DNA of 64,000 nt from Spartobacteria bacterium. GTDB taxonomy: Bacteria > Verrucomicrobiota > Verrucomicrobiia > Chthoniobacterales > UBA10450. Below the pieces are notes generated by a model, which was not told where the DNA came from, searched no databases, and saw only the letters and a list, made by a program, of their open reading frames with translations. Below, one piece after another: positions 8,728-16,923 of the stretch (within the stretch, counting starts at the first letter, position 1; the number at the start of each line of letters is the position of its first letter). Location: NCBI GenBank assembly GCA_021325495.1, contig JAJPGZ010000010.1, positions 310,001 to 374,000 of the forward strand. The letters run 5' to 3'. The position numbers were made by a program, and so were the translations under genes.

Positions 8728-9753
8728 GTGGAAACATTCGCTCGGACCGCGAAGACGAGCGCTCCTCGTTCCGGTCGTCTGGCGCGAGTCGCGCAAAGCG
8801 CGCAGCCGCATCTCGCCGAAGTCGATAAGCGCATCATCGCGCAAGCGGCGGCGTTCGATCCGGCGATTGAAGGTTACGTCTCGTATGCAATCGGGGGACG
8901 CGGGAAACGTTTGCGACCGCTGATGGCGCTTCTCGCCGGCGGCGCCACCGGCGAAATCAAAAGCGAACATGTCGATCTTGCGGTGATCGTGGAACTCATC
9001 CACATCGCCACGCTCGTGCACGACGACATCATGGACGAAGCCGATCGCCGTCGCGGCGAACCGACGGTGAATGCTCGCTGGGGAAATTCGCTCAGCGTGT
9101 TGTTAGGCGATTGTCTTTTCGCGCACGCGTTGAATTTGTCGGCGAGTTTCGACGAACCGGAGATCAGTCGCGCGATCGCGCGCACCGCGAGCGAAGTTTG
9201 TTCGGGCGAAATGATCCAGACGCAGCGGCGGTTCGATCTGCAACTGCGCGTGGAAGATTATTTGCGCATCGTGGAAATGAAAACCGGTTCGCTCTTCGGC
9301 GTGGCCGGCGAACTCGCAGCCGTGATCAGCGGCGCGACGAAGGACAAGATCGACATCTTGCGCCAGTTCGGATTGCGCGTCGGCACCGCCTATCAAATTT
9401 ACGACGACTGTCTTGACCTCGCCGGCACCGAAGCGAAGACGGGCAAGACGCTCGGGACCGATTTACGCAAAGGAAAATTTACATTGCCGGTGCTGAAATT
9501 TCTCGAGCGCGCATCCGAAACCGAGCGCGCGCGCTGTTCGGAATGGATTCTCGAAGGCCGGACGATGGAAGTGGCGGAACTGCTGCGCAATGGCGCGACC
9601 AACGGCTCGCTCAATGCGGCCATCAGCACCGGCGCGGAAATGATTCGCGAAGCGATTCCCCTGCTCGCGACGCTTCCGCCTAACGAGCACGTGCAGGCGC
9701 TGCGAGAGCTCGGCGAAGCCCTCGTCGAATTGCTCGAGCAACTGCGGATGTAA
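8728..9753 (+). CDS. Polyprenyl (octaprenyl-type) diphosphate synthase
   Basis: This trans-prenyltransferase condenses FPP with IPP units to make the side chain of respiratory quinones. The first aspartate-rich motif is DDIMDEADRRRG; the second is YDDCLDLAG. GGRGKRLRP is the IPP-binding stretch. No bulky-residue prediction of chain length was attempted. I prefer the GTG at 8728 (VETFARTAKTS) over TTG at 8692 because a TTGACA-18-TATTCT promoter occupies the latter. The stop codon overlaps the radC start by one base. Confidence 0.92.
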   Translation: METFARTAKTSAPRSGRLARVAQSAQPHLAEVDKRIIAQAAAFDPAIEGYVSYAIGGRGKRLRPLMALLAGGATGEIKSEHVDLAVIVELIHIATLVHDDIMDEADRRRGEPTVNARWGNSLSVLLGDCLFAHALNLSASFDEPEISRAIARTASEVCSGEMIQTQRRFDLQLRVEDYLRIVEMKTGSLFGVAGELAAVISGATKDKIDILRQFGLRVGTAYQIYDDCLDLAGTEAKTGKTLGTDLRKGKFTLPVLKFLERASETERARCSEWILEGRTMEVAELLRNGATNGSLNAAISTGAEMIREAIPLLATLPPNEHVQALRELGEALVELLEQLRM

Positions 9754-10439
9754 TGTCGCAATTAAAAATTCGCGAAATGCCGCAGGACGAGCGGCCGCGC
9801 GAAAAACTGCAAGCGCATGGCGCGGATGGGTTGAGCGATGCCGAACTAATCGCGATTCTGCTCCGCACCGGCGTCACCGGAAAGAACGTTGTCGATCTTG
9901 CGCGTGAATTGTTGCAGCGATACGGATCGCTGCGCGAATTGAGTCGATGCACCGTGGATGAATTATCCAAGATCCGCGGCGTTGGTCCGGCGAAGGCGTT
10001 GCATTTGGTCGCGGCCTTCGGCCTGGGCCAGCGATTGGCGCAGCAAACAATTTCGAAACAGAAATTGGATTCGCCCGAACTCATCCACGAATTGCTCGGC
10101 GAAGAAATGCGAAAATTGCGCAAGGAATCGCTGCGCGTCGTTTTGCTCGACACGCGCTATCATTTGATTCGCGTGGAAGAAGTTTCGGTCGGCAGCGTGA
10201 ATGAAAGCATCGCACATCCACGCGATGTTTTTCGCCCGGCGCTCATCGGGTCGGCTTACGCTGTCATCGTCGTGCACAATCATCCTTCCGGCGACGCGTC
10301 GCCGAGCCAGACCGATCACAGCCTAACGAGACGACTTTCGGAAGCGGCTGAGCTTTTGCAGATTCGTTTGCTCGACCACGTCATCATCGGCGAGGGCGAT
10401 CCAGGTTATTTCAGTTTCAAGGAGGCAGGCGTGTTGTGA
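9753..10439 (+). CDS. radC: RadC-like JAMM/MPN domain protein
   Basis: RadC proteins carry a helix-hairpin-helix region followed by a JAMM metalloprotease-like fold; their role is unsettled, and despite the name they are not clearly needed for DNA repair, while several relatives are linked to natural transformation or mobile DNA. The 228-residue protein has the HhH part around KIRGVGPAKALHLVAAFGLG and the metal motif HNHPSGDASPSQTD. The ATG overlaps the previous stop (TAATG), so it is translated with the prenyl synthase. A perfect 15-bp stem hairpin follows. Confidence 0.93.
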   Translation: MSQLKIREMPQDERPREKLQAHGADGLSDAELIAILLRTGVTGKNVVDLARELLQRYGSLRELSRCTVDELSKIRGVGPAKALHLVAAFGLGQRLAQQTISKQKLDSPELIHELLGEEMRKLRKESLRVVLLDTRYHLIRVEEVSVGSVNESIAHPRDVFRPALIGSAYAVIVVHNHPSGDASPSQTDHSLTRRLSEAAELLQIRLLDHVIIGEGDPGYFSFKEAGVL

Positions 10440-10461
10440 ACCTGTCCTTTAATCACTCTCC

Positions 10462-10492
10462 AAAACTTGACGGCTTTAAGCCGTCAAGTTTT
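10462..10492. terminator. Perfect inverted repeat behind radC (terminator-like)
   Basis: A 31-bp perfect palindrome with 15-bp arms (AAAACTTGACGGCTT and its complement) around a single T, ending in TTTT. It could act as a bidirectional terminator. A second, weaker inverted repeat (about 10512-10541) follows before lpxA. Confidence 0.7.
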
Positions 10493-10548
10493 CGAGATGT
10501 CGCGATGGTAAATTTGACTGCTGTAAGCAGTCGAGTTTGCGGAGAGAC

Positions 10549-11304
10549 ATGAACGTGAAGATTCATCCGACGGCGATTGTCGATCCTGCGGCGAAGATCG
10601 GTGCAAGATCGACAATTCAATCTCATGCGGTCATCGAAGGCGACGTCGTCATTGGCGAAAATAATTTGATCGGTCATAGCGCGATCATCGGAACACCGCC
10701 GCAGGATCTGGCCTTTTCCGCGCAAACAAAGAGCGGCGTCGTCATCGGAAATAACAACGTCATTCGCGAGCTGTGCACGATTCATCGCGGCACGGCGGAA
10801 AGATCGACAACGACAATCGGCGATAATAATTTTCTCATGGCCGGCGCGCACGTCGGACACAATTGCGAGATCGGCAACAACGTCATCATCGCGAACAATT
10901 GTTTGCTCGGCGGACATGTGCGCGTCGGTGACGGCGCGTTTCTCGGCGGCGGTTGCGTGTTTCATCAGCACATTCGCGTCGGGCGGCTGGCGATCACGCA
11001 AGGTCTGTCCGCGTTCAGCATGGACATTCCGCCGTTCGTGATCGCGGCCGAACGCAATCAAGTTTTCGGATTGAACGCGATCGGCATGCGGCGTGCGGGA
11101 TTTTCGGCGGAGCAACGCGAGCAGATCAAAGCGGCTTTCAAATTAATTTACCAAAGCGGACTGAATGTTTCCGAAGCACTCGCGAAAGCGAGTGGAATGA
11201 AGCTCGGAGATTTAGCGGAAGAATTTTTTGAATTCGTTGGACAAGCGAAGAAGCGCGGGATTTGTCCGTATCGCGGCGGCGGCGGAATGGAGATGTCGAT
11301 CTAA
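10549..11304 (+). CDS. lpxA: Acyl-ACP-UDP-N-acetylglucosamine O-acyltransferase
   Basis: LpxA transfers the 3-hydroxyacyl chain to UDP-GlcNAc, the first step of lipid A synthesis, which marks the host as a diderm making LPS. The 251-residue chain is a run of left-handed hexapeptide repeats, with the catalytic histidine in GAHVGHNCEIGNN and the family stretch GLNAIGMRRAGFS. A GGAGA ribosome site precedes the ATG at 10549. The gene ends inside the fused word TGTCGATCTAACGA: its TAA stop overlaps the TAG stop of the convergent pgeF-like gene. Confidence 0.96.
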   Translation: MNVKIHPTAIVDPAAKIGARSTIQSHAVIEGDVVIGENNLIGHSAIIGTPPQDLAFSAQTKSGVVIGNNNVIRELCTIHRGTAERSTTTIGDNNFLMAGAHVGHNCEIGNNVIIANNCLLGGHVRVGDGAFLGGGCVFHQHIRVGRLAITQGLSAFSMDIPPFVIAAERNQVFGLNAIGMRRAGFSAEQREQIKAAFKLIYQSGLNVSEALAKASGMKLGDLAEEFFEFVGQAKKRGICPYRGGGGMEMSI

Positions 11305-12008
11305 CGATTGAGCGCGAGAAGCGCGAGCATGCGGCCGGTTTTTCCTTTTTCGGCGCGATAGGAATAGAACGAATCCAAATCGGACGCGGTGCAAACGCCG
11401 CTGTCGTGAATTTGCTGCACGCCGTCGGCTTTGCATTGCTCGCGGATTTGCGCCGCGAAATCGATCTCGTAATGCGGCGGACGAATGCAGGGACTCAGCT
11501 GCGCAATTATCTCGGCCGGGTTTGAACCAAATCGCTCACGCATCAGGCTGATGGCGTTCCCGACAATGTTGAGCGCCGTTCCTTTCTTGCCGGAATGCAC
11601 GAGACCGATCGCGGGCGTTTTTGGATCGACAAGGTAAACGGCGCAACAATCGGCGACGTAAATGCCTAACGAGACGCCGCGGAGGTTCGTGACGAAACCG
11701 TCAACGCCCGCGAGATTCTCGTCCGACTTCGGCGCAAGATCGACAATCGCCACCTGATTGCCGTGGACCTGCTGCGCGGTCACAAGCGGCCAGTCGCCGA
11801 TGCCTAACGATTGCCGGGCCTGGTGATGGGCAGCGTCGAGTCGTTGTAAAACTTCCGCTTTGTCATGCGAAACATCAACGTCCGGAATTCGCCTAACGAA
11901 CGCGCTGACACAAACGCCGGTGGCGTCGAGCGCGGGAAAACGTTCGATGGGCAGCGCCGCGTCAGTGGGACGCGTTTCGCTTCCAGTCGCCGGCGGCGTC
12001 CCTCTCAC
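11301..12008 (-). CDS. YfiH/PgeF-type polyphenol oxidase (laccase-domain) family protein
   Basis: Members include PgeF, which removes mis-incorporated L-serine from UDP-MurNAc peptides, and copper- or zinc-binding YfiH proteins. I see TAQQVHGNQV, the cysteine pair in VADCCAVYL and QLSPCIRPPHYEI, all conserved positions. The usual HAGWRG segment is replaced by HSGKKGT, so this is a divergent branch. No ATG fits; a GTG at 12008 gives 235 residues and overlaps the 3' end of the TolC-like gene by 47 bp, but the start is uncertain. It is the downstream partner of that exporter gene. Confidence 0.75.
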   Translation of the reverse strand: MRGTPPATGSETRPTDAALPIERFPALDATGVCVSAFVRRIPDVDVSHDKAEVLQRLDAAHHQARQSLGIGDWPLVTAQQVHGNQVAIVDLAPKSDENLAGVDGFVTNLRGVSLGIYVADCCAVYLVDPKTPAIGLVHSGKKGTALNIVGNAISLMRERFGSNPAEIIAQLSPCIRPPHYEIDFAAQIREQCKADGVQQIHDSGVCTASDLDSFYSYRAEKGKTGRMLALLALNR

Positions 12009-13500
12009 TGCTGGTGTCGTAGATTGTCGATCTTGTCGCGCGCGGCCTGAGACCTTCGAATGATTCGGTGTAACTGCTTTGCTCACCCGTGGCGCGCTCC
12101 CATTCCGCGAGCGAAGAATTGTAACCAAAGAGCGCTTGCAACCGATTCGATTCCGCCGTGGCGAGCTGGACCTGCGCATTCAAGACATCGAGCTGCGTGC
12201 CGGCGCCGGCATCGAGTCGCGCCTTGGCCAAGCGCAATGCTTCGTCTGCTTCCTCGACCGACTTCGCGGTCGCCTGAATTAATTCCCGGTTCTGCACCAA
12301 ATTCGAATAGGCCTGTTGAATCTCGAGCTCGACTTGCCGCACGTCGTCGTCGTAGGTGATTTTCGTTTCGGACAACAACGCGCGTTGTTGTTTCACCCGC
12401 CCGTAAGTTTCGCCGCTGTCCCACAAGTCCCAATGGCCTTGCAATCCAAAGACCCAACCTCGCGAGACATCGTCGATGCTGGTGTTGAAGGGCGAGCTGA
12501 TGACTTCGTAGCCGCCGGTGGAAGTGAAATTCGGCATGAATCCGCCGAGGGCGACGTGCACTTGTTCGATTTGGTTGAGCACGTTCGCGCGCGCCTGTTT
12601 CAAAAACGGCCGGCGTTCTTTGCCGAGCTCGATGGCGCTGACTAACGAAATTTCGCGCGGCTCATACGGCATCTCGCCGACGGCCTCGAGTGGCGCCGCG
12701 TCGCCGCGGCGCGGATCGAAATCGAGCCCGAGCGTTTTCGCGAGCGTCAATTGCGAGATGCGGTAATTATTTCGCGCCGCAATCAGCTGCGGGATTTGAT
12801 TCGAAAGCGCGACCTGCGCTTGCAGAACGTTGAAGCGCGGAACGGTGCCGGCTTCGAAACGGTTCTGTTGATCTTTCAGCTGACTCTCGAGCAAGCGCAC
12901 CTGTTCTTCCTGCACGCCGATGAGCGCGCGATTCAGGATCACCTGATAGAACTGCGTCTTAACTGTGGCGATGACTTGATCGAGAATATTGCGAAACGCG
13001 AAGTAAGCGCTGTCGCGTTGGAAGAACGTGCCCCGAATCGCGCGGAAGGTGCTGTAATTCGCGACCAACTGCGAGCCGGTCACGTTAATCTGATACGAGT
13101 ATTGCGTTAACTTCGGGTTCGAAATTTTTCCGCCACCCGGCGATGGCGAACCGGAGACGAACGAGCCAGTTCCGCTCGTGCGTAATTTTGGATCGGTGAA
13201 ATCGAATGTCGCATTCGGCGTCACGTGCGGCAGCGCCTGCGCGGTGATTTCGAGTACGACACCTTTCGTCCGCTCGATTTCCTGAATGCCTTTCAGAATA
13301 TCGGGGTTACGTCGGAGCGCAGTCAGGATCGCCTCATTCAGCGTAAAACGCGGAGTCATGAGTCCGATGTGCGTCTCGTACGATGTCGATCTTGTCGTTG
13401 TCGATCTTATCGTGTCGGTCGCGTCGCCCGCGCGTCCGACCAGTGGCGCGACGCAAAAAACCGCAGCGGCGCAGATTACAATTCGTGTTCGCGTTGACAT
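11962..13500 (-). CDS. TolC-family outer membrane efflux protein
   Basis: TolC-like proteins form trimeric outer-membrane ducts for efflux pumps or type I secretion. The 512-residue protein has a signal peptide (about residues 1-24, cleavage near VGRAGD), then two related halves rich in heptad helices, e.g. QVRLLESQLKDQQNRFEAGTVPRFNVLQAQVAL and the matching LRLAKARLDAGAGTQLDVLNAQVQLATAE. The doublet of word 1 encodes IRSTTTRST right after the signal peptide. A MarR-type regulator gene lies 95 bp upstream on the same strand; inner-membrane pump partners are not in the window. Confidence 0.92.
   Translation of the reverse strand: MSTRTRIVICAAAVFCVAPLVGRAGDATDTIRSTTTRSTSYETHIGLMTPRFTLNEAILTALRRNPDILKGIQEIERTKGVVLEITAQALPHVTPNATFDFTDPKLRTSGTGSFVSGSPSPGGGKISNPKLTQYSYQINVTGSQLVANYSTFRAIRGTFFQRDSAYFAFRNILDQVIATVKTQFYQVILNRALIGVQEEQVRLLESQLKDQQNRFEAGTVPRFNVLQAQVALSNQIPQLIAARNNYRISQLTLAKTLGLDFDPRRGDAAPLEAVGEMPYEPREISLVSAIELGKERRPFLKQARANVLNQIEQVHVALGGFMPNFTSTGGYEVISSPFNTSIDDVSRGWVFGLQGHWDLWDSGETYGRVKQQRALLSETKITYDDDVRQVELEIQQAYSNLVQNRELIQATAKSVEEADEALRLAKARLDAGAGTQLDVLNAQVQLATAESNRLQALFGYNSSLAEWERATGEQSSYTESFEGLRPRATRSTIYDTSSERDAAGDWKRNASH
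13384..13408 (-). repeat. Word 1 doublet, 5-bp spacer
   Basis: Two direct copies of word 1 separated by five bases (GTCGT on the plus strand). On the coding strand the doublet encodes an RST-TT-RST stretch just behind the signal peptide of the TolC-like protein. Confidence 0.95.
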
Positions 13501-13595
13501 CGAGTCCCAGAGTTAGATGCGTGAAAGCGGCCGCTGGATTCAGTCCACGGCGCTTTTGCCGTTGTGTGATAACACTGCCGCCGAAGGAATAGCAA

Positions 13596-14069
13596 TCATT
13601 TCGATTGGCAGTAGTCGTAAATTTTCGAGTAGATGTGCACCCAGTTCTTCTGCTCGTCGGGCGTGAGATGGTCCATAATTTTCAAAAGGTTACCGATCAT
13701 TTCCTCGCGAATGCGCCGGACTAACGCCGACCCTTTCGGCGTGATGCACACCATGACTTTGCGGCGATCATCGGACGCGATCGAGCGCATGACGTAGCCG
13801 CTGGTCTCGAGTCGCGCGACCAAACCGCTCGCCGCCGGCGTGGTGTGCCCCATCTTTTGCGCGATCGCGGACATGGTCAGGACCTCCTTTTGATCGAGAT
13901 ACGTGAGCAGGAAATATTGCGCAAAAGAAACATTACCGGGCGCGAGTTCTTTCGAGAGGTGCAGCATGAAGCAGCGCTGCAATTGCATGATCATGGTCGC
14001 GAGACGTTCGGCATCAGCGCGACTTTTGCGCTCGTCTGCGGCAACCATGCTGGCGACTGACCCGTTCAA
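13596..14069 (-). CDS. MarR-family transcriptional regulator
   Basis: A 157-residue winged-helix regulator, probably controlling the adjacent TolC-like exporter gene. The helix-turn-helix part covers about residues 60-105 (LTMSAIAQKMGHTTPAASGLVARLE) and the wing holds IASDDRRKVMVCITPKG, typical of MarR. The translation start is TTG at 14069 behind a promoter whose -10 box ends 6 nt upstream, consistent with a leaderless mRNA; the next in-frame ATG (14048) would also keep the whole domain. The ligand is not predictable. In the 95-bp gap to the exporter, GTGTGATAACAC around 13564 is a weak operator candidate. Confidence 0.9.
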   Translation of the reverse strand: MNGSVASMVAADERKSRADAERLATMIMQLQRCFMLHLSKELAPGNVSFAQYFLLTYLDQKEVLTMSAIAQKMGHTTPAASGLVARLETSGYVMRSIASDDRRKVMVCITPKGSALVRRIREEMIGNLLKIMDHLTPDEQKNWVHIYSKIYDYCQSK

Positions 14070-14075
14070 CCGCGC

Positions 14076-14104
14076 AAGGTAAAATGGCGCGCGGCAGCGG
14101 TCAA
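14076..14104 (-). promoter_or_regulatory. sigma70-like promoter of the marR-type gene
   Basis: On the minus strand TTGACC (14104-14099), 17-bp spacer, TACCTT (14081-14076), then 6 nt to the TTG start codon at 14069. Confidence 0.45.
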
Positions 14105-14109
14105 CGGGC

Positions 14110-15276
14110 TCAACCGCAAATCTCGATGTCGATCTTGTCCCCGCGTCTCAACTTCCCGCCGGCTTCGATGCGGCCGAGCGCATTCGCCTGGCTCAATCCG
14201 AAAAGTGCGTGCGATTCCTGCCGGCCGATCGGCGAAAATTTTCCGTTTCCAAATTTGCCGCGCACATAATGCGGCCGCTTCGGATCGTCATTTGCAAGAT
14301 CGACATCTAACTCGGCCGCGAATGTTGACGGCGCGAGATCGGTTGCGCCCATCAATTTCCAAATCGTCGGCCTAACGAACCGCAAAAACGTCACGAAGAC
14401 CGAAACCGGATTTCCGGGCAGACCGAAAACGACGCAATCGGTCAGTCGCGCGAAGAGAAACGGCTTTCCCGGTTTGATCGCGACACGCCAGATGTCGATC
14501 TTCGCGCCGAGTTCCTCAAGCGCGCGACGAACGAGATCGTGCTCACCGACCGACACGCCGCCGCTGATCAGTAAAACCTGCTGCCGCGCGCCATGCTCGA
14601 TCGCATGTGTGAGTGTTTCGAGATCGTCACGGCATTGCTCGGCAAATGCGACTTGCGCATTCACATTGCGCACGAGCGCTGCGAGCAAGGTTGAATTGCT
14701 ATCGTAAATTTGTCCCGGCTGAAGCGCGGCGTTCCCGCGGACCAATTCGTCGCCCGTCGAAATGACCGCCGCGGTAACTTCGCCGCCGATCGCAAGATCG
14801 ACAATTCCTTGTGAAGCGAGCAGCGCGAGTTTCGTCGCGGTGATGCGATCGCCTTTGCTCAAAATCTTTTGTCCTTCGCTCAAATCACATCCGCGACGCC
14901 GGATGAATTCGCCGATGTCGATCTTGCCATTAATCGTGATCGATTCGCCATCGCGCGTGACATCTTCCTGCATCACCACCGCGTTTGCGCCGGAAGGAAT
15001 CGGCGCGCCGGTGAAAATGCGCACCGCTTCGCCCCCTTTCACGTGCAGTTGTCGATCTTTCCCCGCCGGTTGTTCGCCGATGACGCGATAACGCTTTTCA
15101 CCCGCGATCACCGCATAGCCATCCATCGCCGAGTTGTCGAACAACGGCAGCGGCAAACGCGCGTGCACCTCCTCCGCGGCAAAACAATCGAGCGCTGCCT
15201 CAAGATCGACATTGCGCTTTGGCAGCGCGCGAACGCTTTCCAAAACTTTCGCGCGCGCGTTTTCCTCGGTGATCAT
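14110..15276 (-). CDS. moeA: Molybdopterin molybdenumtransferase
   Basis: MoeA inserts molybdate into adenylylated molybdopterin to complete the molybdenum cofactor. With the ATG at 15276 (MITEENARAKVLESV) the protein has 388 residues; an ATG at 15321 adds 15 residues unlike the family. Motifs seen are PLPLFDNSAMDGYAV, the PIPSGANAVVMQEDV segment, STGDELV, DSNSTLL, SGGVSVGEHD and KPGKPFLF. No other moa/moe genes or a molybdoenzyme are in the window. The gene carries seven exact word 1 copies in 1.2 kb, the densest long gene here. Confidence 0.95.
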   Translation of the reverse strand: MITEENARAKVLESVRALPKRNVDLEAALDCFAAEEVHARLPLPLFDNSAMDGYAVIAGEKRYRVIGEQPAGKDRQLHVKGGEAVRIFTGAPIPSGANAVVMQEDVTRDGESITINGKIDIGEFIRRRGCDLSEGQKILSKGDRITATKLALLASQGIVDLAIGGEVTAAVISTGDELVRGNAALQPGQIYDSNSTLLAALVRNVNAQVAFAEQCRDDLETLTHAIEHGARQQVLLISGGVSVGEHDLVRRALEELGAKIDIWRVAIKPGKPFLFARLTDCVVFGLPGNPVSVFVTFLRFVRPTIWKLMGATDLAPSTFAAELDVDLANDDPKRPHYVRGKFGNGKFSPIGRQESHALFGLSQANALGRIEAGGKLRRGDKIDIEICG

Positions 15277-15412
15277 CTCGACAGAAGATAACGAAGAAAA
15301 CCAGGATGCCGACTGCTTCATAAAAGTTTCGGCGCGGAATAATTTGCGGGGCGATCCATCCAGATGTCGGGCTAAAACCGAAAATAAGGCGACTAACTAT
15401 TCACCTACCGAC

Positions 15413-16111
15413 ATGCCTTGGCCCTATCAACTTTATCGAACGCGGAAAAGCGCAGTGGCAGTGGCGTTCATCTTTTCTTTCGGTTTCGCTGCGCAAGCGC
15501 AAGACGCGTCGATCGACAAATTACTCAAAAAACTTCCGCCACCGGAATCGCTGGTGCAGCGGCCGCCGCCAATTCCGCGCGATGAACTGGAATTGCTGAA
15601 CGATCCCCTAACGACAATGGTCGGCACGGCCTGTGATTATCGAAATTGGAGTGTGGCGCGATCGTTCGCGGAACGGCTTGCGCAGGCGCATCCGAAAAAT
15701 CCCTGGGCGCATTGCATCCTCGGTGGCGTCGAGGTGCAAATCACGCGCTTTGCCGAAGGCGCGGCGGCGTACAATCAGGCGTTAAAAGTGCGGCCGAATT
15801 TTCCCTATGCGTTCCTGCAGCTCGGCGTGGTCGAGGTGATCCAACAGCATTTTGCCAACGCGATTCCGTATTTCAAAAAATTCGTGGCGCAAGAGCCTAA
15901 CGAACCGATCGGCTGGGTTTTCCTCAGTGGCTGCAACGAAAAGCTCGGACACGGCAAGGAATGTTTGGATTACGCCAAACGCGGCGTCGCCACTGGCCCG
16001 CAATTCGCCGGCACCTGGCTTCAGCTCGCGCACGCCGAGAACGCCGTCGGCCACACTGACAATGCCAAACGCGCGCTCGCTCAAGCGCAGCAGTTGATGC
16101 GGCGACGGTAA
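15413..16111 (+). CDS. Secreted TPR-repeat protein
   Basis: A 232-residue protein starting MPWPYQLYRTRKSAV with a signal peptide ending near AAQAQD. The mature part has a proline-rich linker (PPPESLVQRPPPIPRDE) followed by about four tetratricopeptide units, for instance around residues 90-190 (AHCILGGVEVQITRFAEGAAAYNQALKVRP, FLQLGVVEVIQQHFANAIPYFKKF). TPR proteins act as assembly or docking scaffolds; the partner is unknown. The ATG at 15413 was chosen because of the signal peptide; the reading frame stays open upstream only through the antisense of moeA. Confidence 0.8.
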   Translation: MPWPYQLYRTRKSAVAVAFIFSFGFAAQAQDASIDKLLKKLPPPESLVQRPPPIPRDELELLNDPLTTMVGTACDYRNWSVARSFAERLAQAHPKNPWAHCILGGVEVQITRFAEGAAAYNQALKVRPNFPYAFLQLGVVEVIQQHFANAIPYFKKFVAQEPNEPIGWVFLSGCNEKLGHGKECLDYAKRGVATGPQFAGTWLQLAHAENAVGHTDNAKRALAQAQQLMRRR

Positions 16112-16120
16112 CGCGATTGC

Positions 16121-16876
16121 TTAAAGACCGGTCGGGCAATCGATGAACTCGAATGGCAGATCGAACCGCTTCGATAAATGGGCCGCGAGCGCTTTCACGC
16201 CGAAAGTTTCGGTCGCGTAGTGGCCGCCGAGCGCGAGGTTCATTTGCAATTCTTCGGCGGCGACCGCGGCCCAGTGAGGCGCTTCACCGGTAATGAACAT
16301 GTCGATCTTGTGTTCGGCTACGCGATATATTTCGCCGCCGGCGCCGCCGGTGATGATTCCAATCGCGGAAGTTTTTTCGGGACCGAACAGAAATGTTTTC
16401 GGCTCTGCGCCCAAAACTTTACCCAGTTGTCGAATCAATCCGTCACGCGCGATCGACATTTCGGCTTTGACGCCGATGAGGCTGCCTTTCTCTTCGAAGA
16501 AAGCGTGCGTGTTCGTTAGGCCGAGGGCGTGCGCGAGCTGCGCGTTGTTGCCGACCTCGGGATGAAGATCGAGCGGGAGATGCGCGCTGTAGAGGGCGAT
16601 GTCGTTTTCGAAGGCGAGCTTCAACTGGCGACGCAGCGCTTGGCTAACCGGCCGCAACCCGGGCCAGAACAAACCGTGATGGACGAGCAAAAGATCGACA
16701 TGTGCATTTGCGGCCGCGCTCAGAACACGCGTCGAGACATCGACGGCCGCGCCGATTTTTGTCACGCGGCCGGAATTTTCGATCTGCAATCCATTGAGCG
16801 CATTATCCCAATCGCCGATCTCGGCCACGCGCAGATACGCGTTCGCGTATTCGACGATCTCGCTTAATGCGCTCAT
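16121..16876 (-). CDS. Nif3-like dinuclear metal centre protein (YbgI/DUF34 family)
   Basis: The family forms hexameric toroids with a two-metal site; proposed roles include GTP cyclohydrolase I type 2 and metal handling, none secure. The 251-residue protein (MSALSEIVEYANAYLRV) has the metal-site stretches DLLLVHHGLFWPG, SAHLPLDLHPEVGNNAQL and GGHYATETFG near the C-terminus. A further ATG at 16894 would add six residues. It diverges from the GT39 gene and is convergent with the TPR gene, 9 bp apart. Confidence 0.9.
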   Translation of the reverse strand: MSALSEIVEYANAYLRVAEIGDWDNALNGLQIENSGRVTKIGAAVDVSTRVLSAAANAHVDLLLVHHGLFWPGLRPVSQALRRQLKLAFENDIALYSAHLPLDLHPEVGNNAQLAHALGLTNTHAFFEEKGSLIGVKAEMSIARDGLIRQLGKVLGAEPKTFLFGPEKTSAIGIITGGAGGEIYRVAEHKIDMFITGEAPHWAAVAAEELQMNLALGGHYATETFGVKALAAHLSKRFDLPFEFIDCPTGL

Positions 16877-16923
16877 TCGCTCAGTCGTCTGCATAAATCA
16901 GCACGACGAATCGAGCGAGCAGA

